From NCBI GenBank assembly GCA_045654245.1, contig JAZOMX010000050.1:1-20406 (forward strand): a DNA stretch of 20,406 bases. The letters run 5' to 3'. Source of the stretch: UBA10677 sp045654245. Lineage in GTDB: Bacteria; Bacillota; Clostridia; Christensenellales; Pumilibacteraceae. The position numbers and the translations under genes are program-made. Position 1 is the first letter of the stretch. Each line of letters begins with the position of its first letter. This document shows positions 1 through 6,979 of the stretch, one piece after another. Below the pieces are notes generated by a model, which saw nothing but the letters and a program-made list of their open reading frames with translations, did not search any database and was not told where the DNA came from.

Positions 1-3
1 TAG

Positions 4-38
4 CACACTATACTTTGCAAGCAAAGTCGTGTGTTTTT
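4..38 (+). terminator. Interrupted hairpin with T-run, probable terminator of an upstream unit
   Basis: CACAC (4-8) pairs with GTGTG (29-33), and ACTTTGC (12-18) pairs with GCAAAGT (21-27). A small internal loop separates the two helices, and five T follow at 34-38. The gene it would terminate lies left of the window. A second short inverted repeat, TTTTTGC / GCAAAAA, overlaps it at 34-50. Confidence 0.45.
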
Positions 39-51
39 GCAAAGCAAAAAG

Positions 52-83
52 AAAGACTAACGAACACCTTTCGTTAGTCTTTT
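52..83 (+). terminator. Rho-independent terminator
   Basis: A perfect 13-bp stem runs from 52-64 to 70-82 with a 5-nt loop and is followed by a T-rich tract. Because the stem begins with A and ends with T, it could act on both strands. It probably ends a gene or operon left of the window. Confidence 0.85.
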
Positions 84-172
84 ATATTGTCTAAAAATCC
101 CTTGTAGGGACTCGGTAAACCCGTCTTTTTGATATTAAAGAAAAATTTTACCTTTTATTACATCAAAATTGA

Positions 173-201
173 TTGATAAATTCCATAAACGATATTATAA
201 T
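173..201 (+). promoter_or_regulatory. Sigma-A promoter of the DUF4838-EEP unit
   Basis: TTGATA at 173-178, a 17-bp spacer and a perfect TATAAT at 196-201. This predicts transcription from about 208 and a leader of about 33 nt before the start codon at 241, containing the GAGG ribosome binding site. The rest of the 84-240 interval is AT-rich and shows no other gene. A small hairpin, TCCC-TTGTA-GGGA, lies at 98-110. Confidence 0.75.
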
Positions 202-240
202 TGTAAACGAGGATAACGTTCAAGGAGAAATAAGAGGAAA

Positions 241-1179
241 ATGAAAACGCAATTTATCGTACATCCCGACGAAATTAGCGTAAAGAGGATAGATTCTCTA
301 GTCGCTCTCGGCATAACCAGTCTCGGTATTCATTCCGAAGGCGGAGTTAACGCCTATAAATCGCTATCCGAACTCGTTGAAATGCTAAAAACGGACGAAA
401 TGCGCGCGCTTATTGACTACGCCAACGAAAAAGGATTATCCGTTGAGTACGAATTGCACTCGATTGGATACCTTATGCCTAAAGAATTGTTTTCCTCTCA
501 CCCCGAATATTTTAGAGTGGACGCCGAGGGAAACAGAAATCCTGACAAGAATTTTTGCGTATCTAATCCAGATGCGCTTGCGCTAGTGTGCGAAAACGCC
601 GTTAGGCTTGCGAGCGACTTATACGGAAGTAGCGATAATTTTTATTTTTGGTTCGACGATGGCAACGATATTTTTTGTCATTGTGATAAGTGTAAAAATA
701 TTTCGCCCTCCGACCAAGCGTTAATCATAGTAAACGCAATGCTCGAGGCTATTAAAAAAGTGCGTCCAAACGCAAAAATGGCGTATCTAGCATACGGCGA
801 AACCTTGCTTTTACCCACGGGCGAGCCTAAAAAAGGAGTGTTTTTAGAATACGCGCCCTTTGAAAAATATACTAATAAAACTGAAAACGCGCAGTTTTAT
901 ATTCAGCGCGAGGCAAATATGTTAAAGCCACTAATAAACTATTTCGGCAAAACGGACGCTAAGGTTTTGGAGTACTGGTACGATAATTCTCTTTACTCAA
1001 AGTGGAAAAAACCTCCTCAAAAGTTCACTCTAGACGAGGAGGCGCTGAGAAAAGATATCGCTTTTTACGAAAGTGCGGGCTTTGAGTATATTTCCACTTT
1101 TGGTTGTTTTTTAGGCGCTGATTACGAGGCGTTATACGGCGAGGCGGATTTAGTTCCGCTCGTAAAATATTTGAAATAA
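241..1179 (+). CDS. DUF4838-type glycosidase-like protein
   Basis: A 312-residue protein that I place in the DUF4838 family, which is related to the alpha-glucuronidase-like glycoside hydrolase fold. Recognisable family marks are HPEYF (87-91), CVSNPDAL (106-113), a DD pair (139-140) followed by FCHCDKC (145-151, Cys at 146, 148 and 151), and the VNAMLEAIKKVRPNAKMAYLAY stretch in the middle, which reads like the usual segment after the Cys motif. DUF4838 proteins are often longer, exported and fused to carbohydrate-binding modules. This one has no signal peptide and is little more than the core, so it probably acts in the cytosol on an imported oligosaccharide or glycoside. It is the first gene after a strong promoter and lies 13 nt from the next gene, with which it is surely co-transcribed. 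Substrate and reaction are not known. The family call is from motif memory and fairly secure; the enzyme activity is inferred. Confidence 0.72.
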   Translation: MKTQFIVHPDEISVKRIDSLVALGITSLGIHSEGGVNAYKSLSELVEMLKTDEMRALIDYANEKGLSVEYELHSIGYLMPKELFSSHPEYFRVDAEGNRNPDKNFCVSNPDALALVCENAVRLASDLYGSSDNFYFWFDDGNDIFCHCDKCKNISPSDQALIIVNAMLEAIKKVRPNAKMAYLAYGETLLLPTGEPKKGVFLEYAPFEKYTNKTENAQFYIQREANMLKPLINYFGKTDAKVLEYWYDNSLYSKWKKPPQKFTLDEEALRKDIAFYESAGFEYISTFGCFLGADYEALYGEADLVPLVKYLK

Positions 1180-1192
1180 TAACGGGGAAACT

Positions 1193-1963
1193 ATGGAGAA
1201 AACGATAAAAATTTTGACCTACAATATTTGTCATTGTATGGATTATACGGACGCAAAAAATCCTAACTGGGAAAGGAACTGGCTTAATATCAATCCGCAA
1301 AAAACGGCGGAAATAATTGCTAGTACGGGCGCTGATATCGTAGGGCTTAACGAGATTTATAACAGCGGAGTGCCCACTTTGGAAAAGCAAGCGGAAACGC
1401 TAGCAAATCTTGCCGGGTACCCAGAACACGCTTTTGGACTAGCGTTACGCTTTCACGAAATCAAGACTTACGGAAACGGCGCGCTTTCGAAATTTAAGAT
1501 ATTAGAGAGCGAAACTATCCCCGTGCCTGCGCCTGTTGGAGCAGAGAGAAGAGATGGCGAGAACGAATACTACGAGGACAGGGCGATTTTGCGCCTAGTG
1601 GTAGATATTTGTGGCACGCCCGTAAGCGTGTATATCACGCATTTTGGGCTTAACCCACTCGAACAAGAGCGTATGGTAGATAAACTTTGCAAGCGTATCG
1701 ACGACGAGAAAAATCCGCATATTCTTATGGGCGACTTTAATAACGAACCTTACGCCCCCGTGCTATCGCCTATTTTTAGTAGAATGAAGAGCCTCGCTAA
1801 AGAGACGGGCAACACGCAAAAGACTTTCTCGACTTACGAAGAGAGCATACAAATCGACTACATATTCGTTTCCGAGCATTTTGAAATTAAGAGTTTTACA
1901 AGAATTGAGGCGAACGCCTCCGACCATTATCCTATTTTGGGCGAAGTAACACTAAAATTTTAG
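1193..1963 (+). CDS. Endonuclease/exonuclease/phosphatase-fold hydrolase
   Basis: A 256-residue member of the EEP metal-dependent phosphoesterase superfamily. The catalytic set is complete: N11 in TYNIC, the metal ligand E54 in LNE, H150 in ITHFG, D181 and N183 in GDFNNEP, D222 in DYIF, and the closing SDHYP with D244 and H245. The length is that of a single catalytic domain. There is no signal peptide or membrane segment, so it is cytosolic. The superfamily includes AP endonucleases, sphingomyelinases, inositol phosphatases and the glycan-linked EEP proteins often found beside glycosidases. Its position 13 nt after a DUF4838 gene favours a role on a small phosphorylated or phosphodiester-linked carbohydrate over DNA repair, but this is inference. 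The ribosome binding site is GGGGA just upstream of the ATG. Confidence 0.85.
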   Translation: MEKTIKILTYNICHCMDYTDAKNPNWERNWLNINPQKTAEIIASTGADIVGLNEIYNSGVPTLEKQAETLANLAGYPEHAFGLALRFHEIKTYGNGALSKFKILESETIPVPAPVGAERRDGENEYYEDRAILRLVVDICGTPVSVYITHFGLNPLEQERMVDKLCKRIDDEKNPHILMGDFNNEPYAPVLSPIFSRMKSLAKETGNTQKTFSTYEESIQIDYIFVSEHFEIKSFTRIEANASDHYPILGEVTLKF

Positions 1964-1971
1964 GGGAAATT

Positions 1972-2040
1972 ATGAAAAAATACGATATCGCTACTCTTTC
2001 AACGCTCATTAAACGCATATACGAAAAACAAGAACGCTAG
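1972..2040 (+). pseudogene. 22-codon ORF, possible remnant of a third operon gene
   Basis: An ATG at 1972 follows the EEP stop by 8 nt and is preceded by AGGGGAAATT, nearly the same ribosome binding site as that of the EEP gene. It opens a frame of 22 codons (MKKYDIATLSTLIKRIYEKQ, then ER) that stops at TAG 2038-2040, with further stops in the next few dozen bases. The well-placed start suggests either a very small peptide or the 5' end of a gene whose body has been deleted. I do not recognise the sequence. Confidence 0.35.
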
Positions 2041-2089
2041 TAGATAGTAAAGAGCATAAAAAGTCAAGAGTAAAGGGTAAGTTTTTAGA

Positions 2090-2095
2090 TATAAT
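2090..2095 (+). promoter_or_regulatory. Candidate -10 element for the AraC-type regulator
   Basis: A perfect TATAAT lies 20 bp upstream of the regulator's ATG at 2116, giving a leader of only about 14 nt. No good -35 box sits 16-18 bp upstream, so this is a weak call. Read-through from the promoter at 173-201 is an alternative. Confidence 0.3.
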
Positions 2096-2115
2096 AAAAT
2101 CGCGGAGGGAAGAAA

Positions 2116-3030
2116 ATGAATTGGATAGAAGGACTACAAAAAGCGATTGATTATATCGAAGAAAATTTAACGGCTGAAATCGATTACGAAGAGGTTGCAA
2201 AACGCGCGTATTCGTCAAATTTTCACTTTCAAAGAGTTTTCGGCATAACTTGTGGATTTTCGCTCGGCGAGTATATTCGTAGAAGACGGCTAACGCTTGC
2301 TGGGAACGATTTGCTTGACGGAAACGCAAAAGTAATCGATATTGCGCTAAAATACGGATACGAAACGCCCGAAAGTTTTTCTAGAGCATTTTATAAATTC
2401 CACGGAGTAATGCCGTCGCAAGTTAAGAAAGGTCGTCATTTAAAATCATTTTCTCGCCTAACGTTAAAAATAGACCTAATAGGAGGCAGTGAAATGAAGT
2501 ACAGAATTGAGGAAACACCCGAAATAATACTAGTAGGGTATAAAAAACGGTTTACGGGCGTTCCGTATGGCAAAGAGAGAGTAAAGCAAGAAGAAGAGTT
2601 CTTGACGACAACGAGAGCAAAACAATGGCTCTTGCTGGGGGCGTCTAACGATTACACGACCGATTATATGGTGGTAACGAACGTAAGCGACGATGGTTAT
2701 GATTTTTACGTTGCGTATGAATTAGACGAATGGACGAGAAACGAAATGTTTAATCCCAAAACTACGGGCGTAGATTTTATGGATAAGTTAGGATTTGAAA
2801 CACTCGTAATCCCCCCAACGGCTTGTGCCGTTTTTGAAACGGAAAAGCAAAAATGTCCGCTTAAAGACTACGTCGATATTCGAAAGAGAATAGTTACCGA
2901 GTGGCTACCAGCCTCCGGGTTTGAGTTTGCCGACGCTCCGGAAATCGTTGCTATGCACTGGCGACCAAAAGGACAATGGTCGAAAGAGAGGTATATCGAA
3001 ATACGATTGCCGATTGTAAAGAATAGATAG
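2116..3030 (+). CDS. AraC-family regulator with GyrI-like effector-binding domain
   Basis: A 304-residue transcription factor with two domains. Residues 1-108 form an AraC/XylS double helix-turn-helix: the first helix pair is around EEVAKRAYSSNFHFQRVF, and the second contains IDIALKYGYETPESFSRAF, followed by the family hallmark HGVMPSQVKK. Residues about 127-300 form a GyrI/AraC-effector-binding domain, starting MKYRIEETPEIILVGYKKRF and ending near RYIEIRLPIVK, which in relatives binds small drugs or metabolites. The DNA-binding domain is N-terminal, as in the Rob/SoxS-like arrangement, not C-terminal as in AraC itself. The ribosome binding site is GGAGGGA, 7 nt before the ATG. Its targets are not evident. 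The convergent ABC protein across the shared terminator is one candidate, because such regulators often sit beside exporter-like ABC genes. Confidence 0.9.
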   Translation: MNWIEGLQKAIDYIEENLTAEIDYEEVAKRAYSSNFHFQRVFGITCGFSLGEYIRRRRLTLAGNDLLDGNAKVIDIALKYGYETPESFSRAFYKFHGVMPSQVKKGRHLKSFSRLTLKIDLIGGSEMKYRIEETPEIILVGYKKRFTGVPYGKERVKQEEEFLTTTRAKQWLLLGASNDYTTDYMVVTNVSDDGYDFYVAYELDEWTRNEMFNPKTTGVDFMDKLGFETLVIPPTACAVFETEKQKCPLKDYVDIRKRIVTEWLPASGFEFADAPEIVAMHWRPKGQWSKERYIEIRLPIVKNR

Positions 3031-3044
3031 TAAAATTGCAATAA

Positions 3045-3078
3045 AAAAATAGACAGTCGAGAGGGACTGTCTATTTTT
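3045..3078. terminator. Bidirectional rho-independent terminator
   Basis: A perfect 14-bp stem (3045-3058 with 3065-3078) has a 6-nt loop and an A-tract on the left and T-tract on the right. It therefore ends both the AraC-type gene (stop at 3030) and the convergent ABC gene (stop at 3092). Confidence 0.93.
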
Positions 3079-3091
3079 CGTTTGGTTTTCG

Positions 3092-5995
3092 TTACGGACG
3101 GCGGATGAGTTCTACCGGTTTTTTCTTTGCGATACGGATAATAGGTAAAGCGCAAGAAATAATCGCCGTAAGCAAGCAAATTCCCGCAATAAACAAGACT
3201 TGTCTTATTCCGAAAATTGCGAAGTTAATCGATATGAACATTGTGTTTGCTATGTACGAGTTCACGATATAGCATCCGACAAGTGCGAATATATTAGCAA
3301 GAACGACGTTGATTAGACCTATAATTACGCTTTCGATTAGGAAGGTAATCAAGATGTCTTTACTGCACGCGCCTAGCGCACGAAGAACGCCTACGCTTTG
3401 TTTCTTTCTCGAAATACTAGCGCTTATGTAGTTATATAGCATAAATACGGAGAAGAGAGCAAGCGCGATTGCGACGTAGAGGAAAATATCTGCGATTTGG
3501 CGAATAGAGTCCTCGTTGTCCGTAATCGTTTTAAGAGCGGAGTTGTTGTGAAGTTTGAGCGAGAGTTGGTCGGCGCTTAGGACGCTTTTTACGATAACCT
3601 CGCTACCGTTTTTAACGCTTTTAGGCGAGAATAAAAGTCTTATGTACGCACCTTGATTAGAGAAGATATTGAATTCTTCCATAAGATTTTCGTTCATCAT
3701 AAGTTTGAACGCAGAAGATAAGCCTTTGCTATCGTCAACGCCGAAATAACAACCAACGATTTTAAGCGATTTGGTGATTTTGTCGCCCGATTTAGTAGAA
3801 GTGCTATTAATCGTAATCGGAACGGGCGCGCCTTCGATACTCATTTTTGCGAAGATGGATTTAAGCGTTTCGCGGTTTTCGTCGCGAGTTCCGTCTATCA
3901 TATTTTCAATTAGGCTGGTTACTTCTTGTCTTTCGTTAAAACTTATATTCGACCAAGCGCTGTCGTAAAGATAACGCAAGTTGTTATGGTGGATTAATAC
4001 TTCGTCGTCGGCAAGAGTTAATCTGCCATTGGGGTAGTGACCGGTAAAGAGAATAATATTATCGTCGTCGTACGGTTTGGAAGAAAATGCGTAATCGGCA
4101 ATCTTATTTCTTGCGGACGAGCCGTCGATTTTGAAATCCCAGTAAGTGTTTCCAACGTAGTTATAGTTGTGAATATTGAGTAATTTTTCCCACTCTTGGA
4201 TAAATTTTTTGCCTACGAATAAGCACTTGTAAACGCCTGCGTCCATAAATGCGTCGAAGTCGTCTCCGAGCATAGTGTTATTCGTTTCAATCGTACTGCC
4301 TGTGCGGAGCGAAGTGTATTTTTGCGGGATTTTTCCACAGTCGATAATGCCGACTATTCTATAAGTAGTACTGTCAACGGTAATCGAACAACCAAGTAGG
4401 TCGTCTTGGGTTAGAATAGGCTTTCCGTGGAGCGGATTACTTCGCAAGTAGTAGATAATCGAGTCTGCCATATAGGTCGAAATCGCAACTTCGGTAAGTG
4501 TTTCTAGGATTAGGTTATCTTGGTATGTGGCGCTTTCGGAGTTTACGGGAAGACCTTCTAGTAAAGATTCGCCCGAGTCTATAATATCTTGTTTGTAAAC
4601 GAGTCTAGGATAGCGACCGGCAACTATTTTATAGTTAAAGTCCTTAAAAGTTCCGTTAGCGTTGATTTCTTTTTCGCTGTCAAACTCAATAAATCCCGAT
4701 ACGGAATTAGAGTAATATTTTTTTCCAACGAAAACGTCACCGGAGTTTAGTTCCGAGATAGGCTTTTCGTGAGTTACCGATGCGTTGCCGTCGCCCTTAA
4801 AACCGTAAATGCCTTTTACCGTACCTTTGGTTTTTTTGGTAAACGAGGTAACCGTAGCGTCGTCAACACGCATAGAATATCTATCGTCACCCTCGTCGTT
4901 TGCCACGTAAGAAATACTCGTGTTGACGGTGGGGGAGGCAGAGTTTTCGAGAAGGTTACGGAGCACTTTTGCGGTGCTGAAGTTTGCAACCGTGTCGAAA
5001 AGTCCGAAAATTGCGAAAGCAAGCGCCGAAACGAAAATCGTAATTATAAGTCTAATCGGCTTTGCGACAAGCGACTTAACTCCCATATAGCCTGCGCTTT
5101 TGAACTTCATTTTACTGTAATTTAGTTCTACGGGGTTTTCCGTGTCGTGCTTAATTTTGCCCGTGGGGGATTTATCACGGAAAGAAAGTGTATCTACGAA
5201 CTCGATTTTCTTTCTATCCTTAATCGCCTTTGCTAAAGCGTTTTTCTCGGTTTCGTCTAGGTCAGAGCCTTCTTTTACGATAAAAGAGCCTTCTTTTTCT
5301 TCGGTGTTACCGTCGATTGCTTTGTCCGTGAACGAAATATCGCTTTCAACTTTACCGTCAACGAGGTGAATAATACGGTCAGCGTATTTTTCGGCGAAGT
5401 CCATATCGTGCGAAACGATAATGATTAGTTTGTCTTTAGAGAGTTCTTTAAGGGTGTCTAGAACTTGAATACCGATTGCCGAGTCGAGTGCGCCCGTCGG
5501 CTCGTCCGCCATAATGATATGAGGGCGTTTAACTAGCGCTCTAGCAATAGCAACTCTTTGTCGTTGTCCGCCCGAAAGTTCGGATGGACTACGGTCTTTA
5601 AGGTCGCTAATGCCGACTTCTTTCATAAGGATTTTAAGTTCTTCCTCGTCCGTTTCTCTTCCTTGGAGTTCCATTGCCATCTTGATATTATTTTCAACGG
5701 TAAAGTCGGGCAAAAGATTATACTCTTGGAATATAAAACCGATATAAGTATTGCGATAACTGTCGTATTCTTTGTCCGTAAATGTGGAGAATTTCTTGTC
5801 CTGAACTAAGATTTCGCCACTCGTAACGTCGTCTAGTCCACCGATTACGTTAAGCAGGGTGGTTTTTCCGCAACCGCTTTTACCGGTAATGAATACCATA
5901 CCAGATTTGGGGAAGGTAATTGAAACGCCGTCTAGTGCGTGAACTTCGCCAGCCTTGGTTTGGTAAGTTTTTCTTACGTTGATAAGTTTGAGCAT
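3092..5995 (-). CDS. Fused ABC transporter ATPase-FtsX/MacB-type permease
   Basis: A 967-residue protein with an N-terminal ABC ATPase and a C-terminal permease of the MacB/FtsX type. Numbered from the start used here, the ATPase has Walker A GKSGCGKTT (near 38-46), signature LSGGQ (140-144), Walker B IIMADEP (about 160-166) with the LolD/MacB-like GALD, and the H-loop His in VSHD (about 196). A linker leads to membrane helix 1 (about 313-335), then an extracytoplasmic region of roughly 500 residues, then three C-terminal helices and a last KKKPVELIRR tail. This is the mechanotransmission topology, one helix - large outer domain - three helices, so it may act on envelope substrates and not as a classic importer. 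Start choice: an upstream in-frame ATG at 6013 would leave a leader of about 5 nt behind the predicted promoter. The ATG at 5995 has AGAGG 7 nt upstream and gives a normal N-terminus (MLKLINVRKTYQ). Function is unknown; peptide resistance or export is a guess. Confidence 0.93.
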   Translation of the reverse strand: MLKLINVRKTYQTKAGEVHALDGVSITFPKSGMVFITGKSGCGKTTLLNVIGGLDDVTSGEILVQDKKFSTFTDKEYDSYRNTYIGFIFQEYNLLPDFTVENNIKMAMELQGRETDEEELKILMKEVGISDLKDRSPSELSGGQRQRVAIARALVKRPHIIMADEPTGALDSAIGIQVLDTLKELSKDKLIIIVSHDMDFAEKYADRIIHLVDGKVESDISFTDKAIDGNTEEKEGSFIVKEGSDLDETEKNALAKAIKDRKKIEFVDTLSFRDKSPTGKIKHDTENPVELNYSKMKFKSAGYMGVKSLVAKPIRLIITIFVSALAFAIFGLFDTVANFSTAKVLRNLLENSASPTVNTSISYVANDEGDDRYSMRVDDATVTSFTKKTKGTVKGIYGFKGDGNASVTHEKPISELNSGDVFVGKKYYSNSVSGFIEFDSEKEINANGTFKDFNYKIVAGRYPRLVYKQDIIDSGESLLEGLPVNSESATYQDNLILETLTEVAISTYMADSIIYYLRSNPLHGKPILTQDDLLGCSITVDSTTYRIVGIIDCGKIPQKYTSLRTGSTIETNNTMLGDDFDAFMDAGVYKCLFVGKKFIQEWEKLLNIHNYNYVGNTYWDFKIDGSSARNKIADYAFSSKPYDDDNIILFTGHYPNGRLTLADDEVLIHHNNLRYLYDSAWSNISFNERQEVTSLIENMIDGTRDENRETLKSIFAKMSIEGAPVPITINSTSTKSGDKITKSLKIVGCYFGVDDSKGLSSAFKLMMNENLMEEFNIFSNQGAYIRLLFSPKSVKNGSEVIVKSVLSADQLSLKLHNNSALKTITDNEDSIRQIADIFLYVAIALALFSVFMLYNYISASISRKKQSVGVLRALGACSKDILITFLIESVIIGLINVVLANIFALVGCYIVNSYIANTMFISINFAIFGIRQVLFIAGICLLTAIISCALPIIRIAKKKPVELIRRP

Positions 5996-6024
5996 AGGTT
6001 TTCCTCTTTTCAAAAGTTACGACC

Positions 6025-6053
6025 ATTATACCATAAGCGCAAATAAAATTCAA
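6025..6053 (-). promoter_or_regulatory. Sigma-A promoter of the ABC transporter gene
   Basis: On the minus strand, TTGAAT (6053-6048), a 17-bp spacer and a perfect TATAAT (6030-6025). The predicted transcription start is near 6018, about 23 nt before the ATG at 5995. It is divergent from the lct promoter, with the two -35 boxes about 43 bp apart. Confidence 0.75.
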
Positions 6054-6066
6054 TATATATTTTAAT

Positions 6067-6083
6067 AAAAAATGAGATTTTTT
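6067..6083. repeat. AT-rich inverted repeat between divergent promoters
   Basis: A perfect 7+3+7 inverted repeat (A6T-GAG-AT6) sits between the two outward-facing promoters, upstream of both -35 boxes. It could be a binding site for a shared regulator or simply AT-rich sequence; the composition makes chance plausible. Confidence 0.3.
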
Positions 6084-6096
6084 ACCGTTAAAAATA

Positions 6097-6125
6097 TTGA
6101 AAAATGCAAAAAGGTATGATATAAT
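6097..6125 (+). promoter_or_regulatory. Extended -10 sigma-A promoter of the lct operon
   Basis: TTGAAA at 6097-6102, a 17-bp spacer and TATAAT at 6120-6125, with TG at 6117-6118 forming an extended -10 (TGATATAAT). This predicts a leader of about 48 nt. It is the strongest-looking promoter in the window, which suits a central energy-metabolism operon. Confidence 0.85.
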
Positions 6126-6179
6126 AGAAAGAGCATCAAAGCAAACAATTCCATAGAGAGAAAATGAAGAGGAGGCATA

Positions 6180-6968
6180 ATGGACGTTTTAGTTTGCATT
6201 AAGCAGGTTCCGGGTTCAAACAACGTAGAAGTTGACCCCGTAACCGGTGTGCTTAAACGAAGTGGTATTCAGAGTAAAATGAATCCCTACGACCTTTACG
6301 GTATCGAAACTGCGCTTACGCTTACCGAGAAATACGGCGGTAAAGTGCGTTGCGTAACGATGGGACCACCCCAAGCGCAATCGGTAATCGTTGAAGCGGT
6401 TTGTATGGGAGCGGAGAGTGGAACGGTGTTTTCGGACCGTAAGTTCGCGGGAGCGGACGTGCTTGCGACGGCTTATACGCTTTCGCAAGGCATTAGAAAG
6501 TGCGGTGATTACGACCTAATTATTTGCGGAAAGCAAACGACGGACGGCGACACGGCGCAAGTGGGCGCAGAGATTGCCGAGTATTTGGGAATCCCCAACG
6601 TTTCTAACGTTCTTTCAATAGAGGAAATTAAAGACGGAAAAGCGTTCGTTACGGCGTCGCTTGACGATAAAATAGTTAAAATGAGCGTTGCGCTTCCCTG
6701 CCTAATTTCGGTTGACGGGGATATAAATACGCCTAGACTTCCGTCTTATAAAGTTAAGAAAAATATCGGTGATGGTGTGGTAAAAATGATAACGTTTGCG
6801 GATTTTGAGGACCAAAATCCCGACCACTACGGTCTAAACGGTTCGGCTACGCAGGTAGAAAGAATTTTCCCGCCCGAGAAAAACACCGAAAAACATAGCG
6901 TCGAAGGCAACGGCGAAGAGCAGTCGCAACAACTATTCAATCTCATTTGCGACGTGAAACTAATCTAG
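6180..6968 (+). CDS. lctB: Electron transfer flavoprotein beta subunit (lactate dehydrogenase-linked)
   Basis: A 262-residue EtfB of normal length. Family marks are the N-terminal VLVCIKQVPGSNNVEVDP, NPYDLYGIETALTL (35-48), GKQTTDGDTAQVG (117-129, the flavin/nucleotide-binding loop) and GSATQVERIFPP near 221-232. In bifurcating Etfs the beta subunit holds the FAD that splits or merges electrons, binds NAD+/NADH, and forms a heterodimer with EtfA. The gene follows a strong promoter, has a GAGGAGG ribosome binding site, and is followed 11 nt after its stop by etfA and then a FAD dehydrogenase gene. The order is that of lctB-lctC-lctD in Acetobacterium woodii. I infer the electron-confurcating lactate dehydrogenase: lactate plus NAD+, driven by reduced ferredoxin. 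Etf identity is very secure; assignment to lactate rests on the third gene. Confidence 0.92.
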   Translation: MDVLVCIKQVPGSNNVEVDPVTGVLKRSGIQSKMNPYDLYGIETALTLTEKYGGKVRCVTMGPPQAQSVIVEAVCMGAESGTVFSDRKFAGADVLATAYTLSQGIRKCGDYDLIICGKQTTDGDTAQVGAEIAEYLGIPNVSNVLSIEEIKDGKAFVTASLDDKIVKMSVALPCLISVDGDINTPRLPSYKVKKNIGDGVVKMITFADFEDQNPDHYGLNGSATQVERIFPPEKNTEKHSVEGNGEEQSQQLFNLICDVKLI

Positions 6969-6979
6969 GGGGGTGCGCT

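Noticed and set aside
4769..5125. Plus-strand frames at 3771-3968, 4769-5125, 5142-5369 and 5558-5809
   Set aside because: All are antisense to the ABC transporter gene, whose domains are continuous through these stretches.
6947..6979. Upstream start for EtfA at 6947
   Set aside because: It lies inside etfB with no ribosome binding site. The ATG at 6980 follows a G-rich site and gives the family's usual N-terminus.
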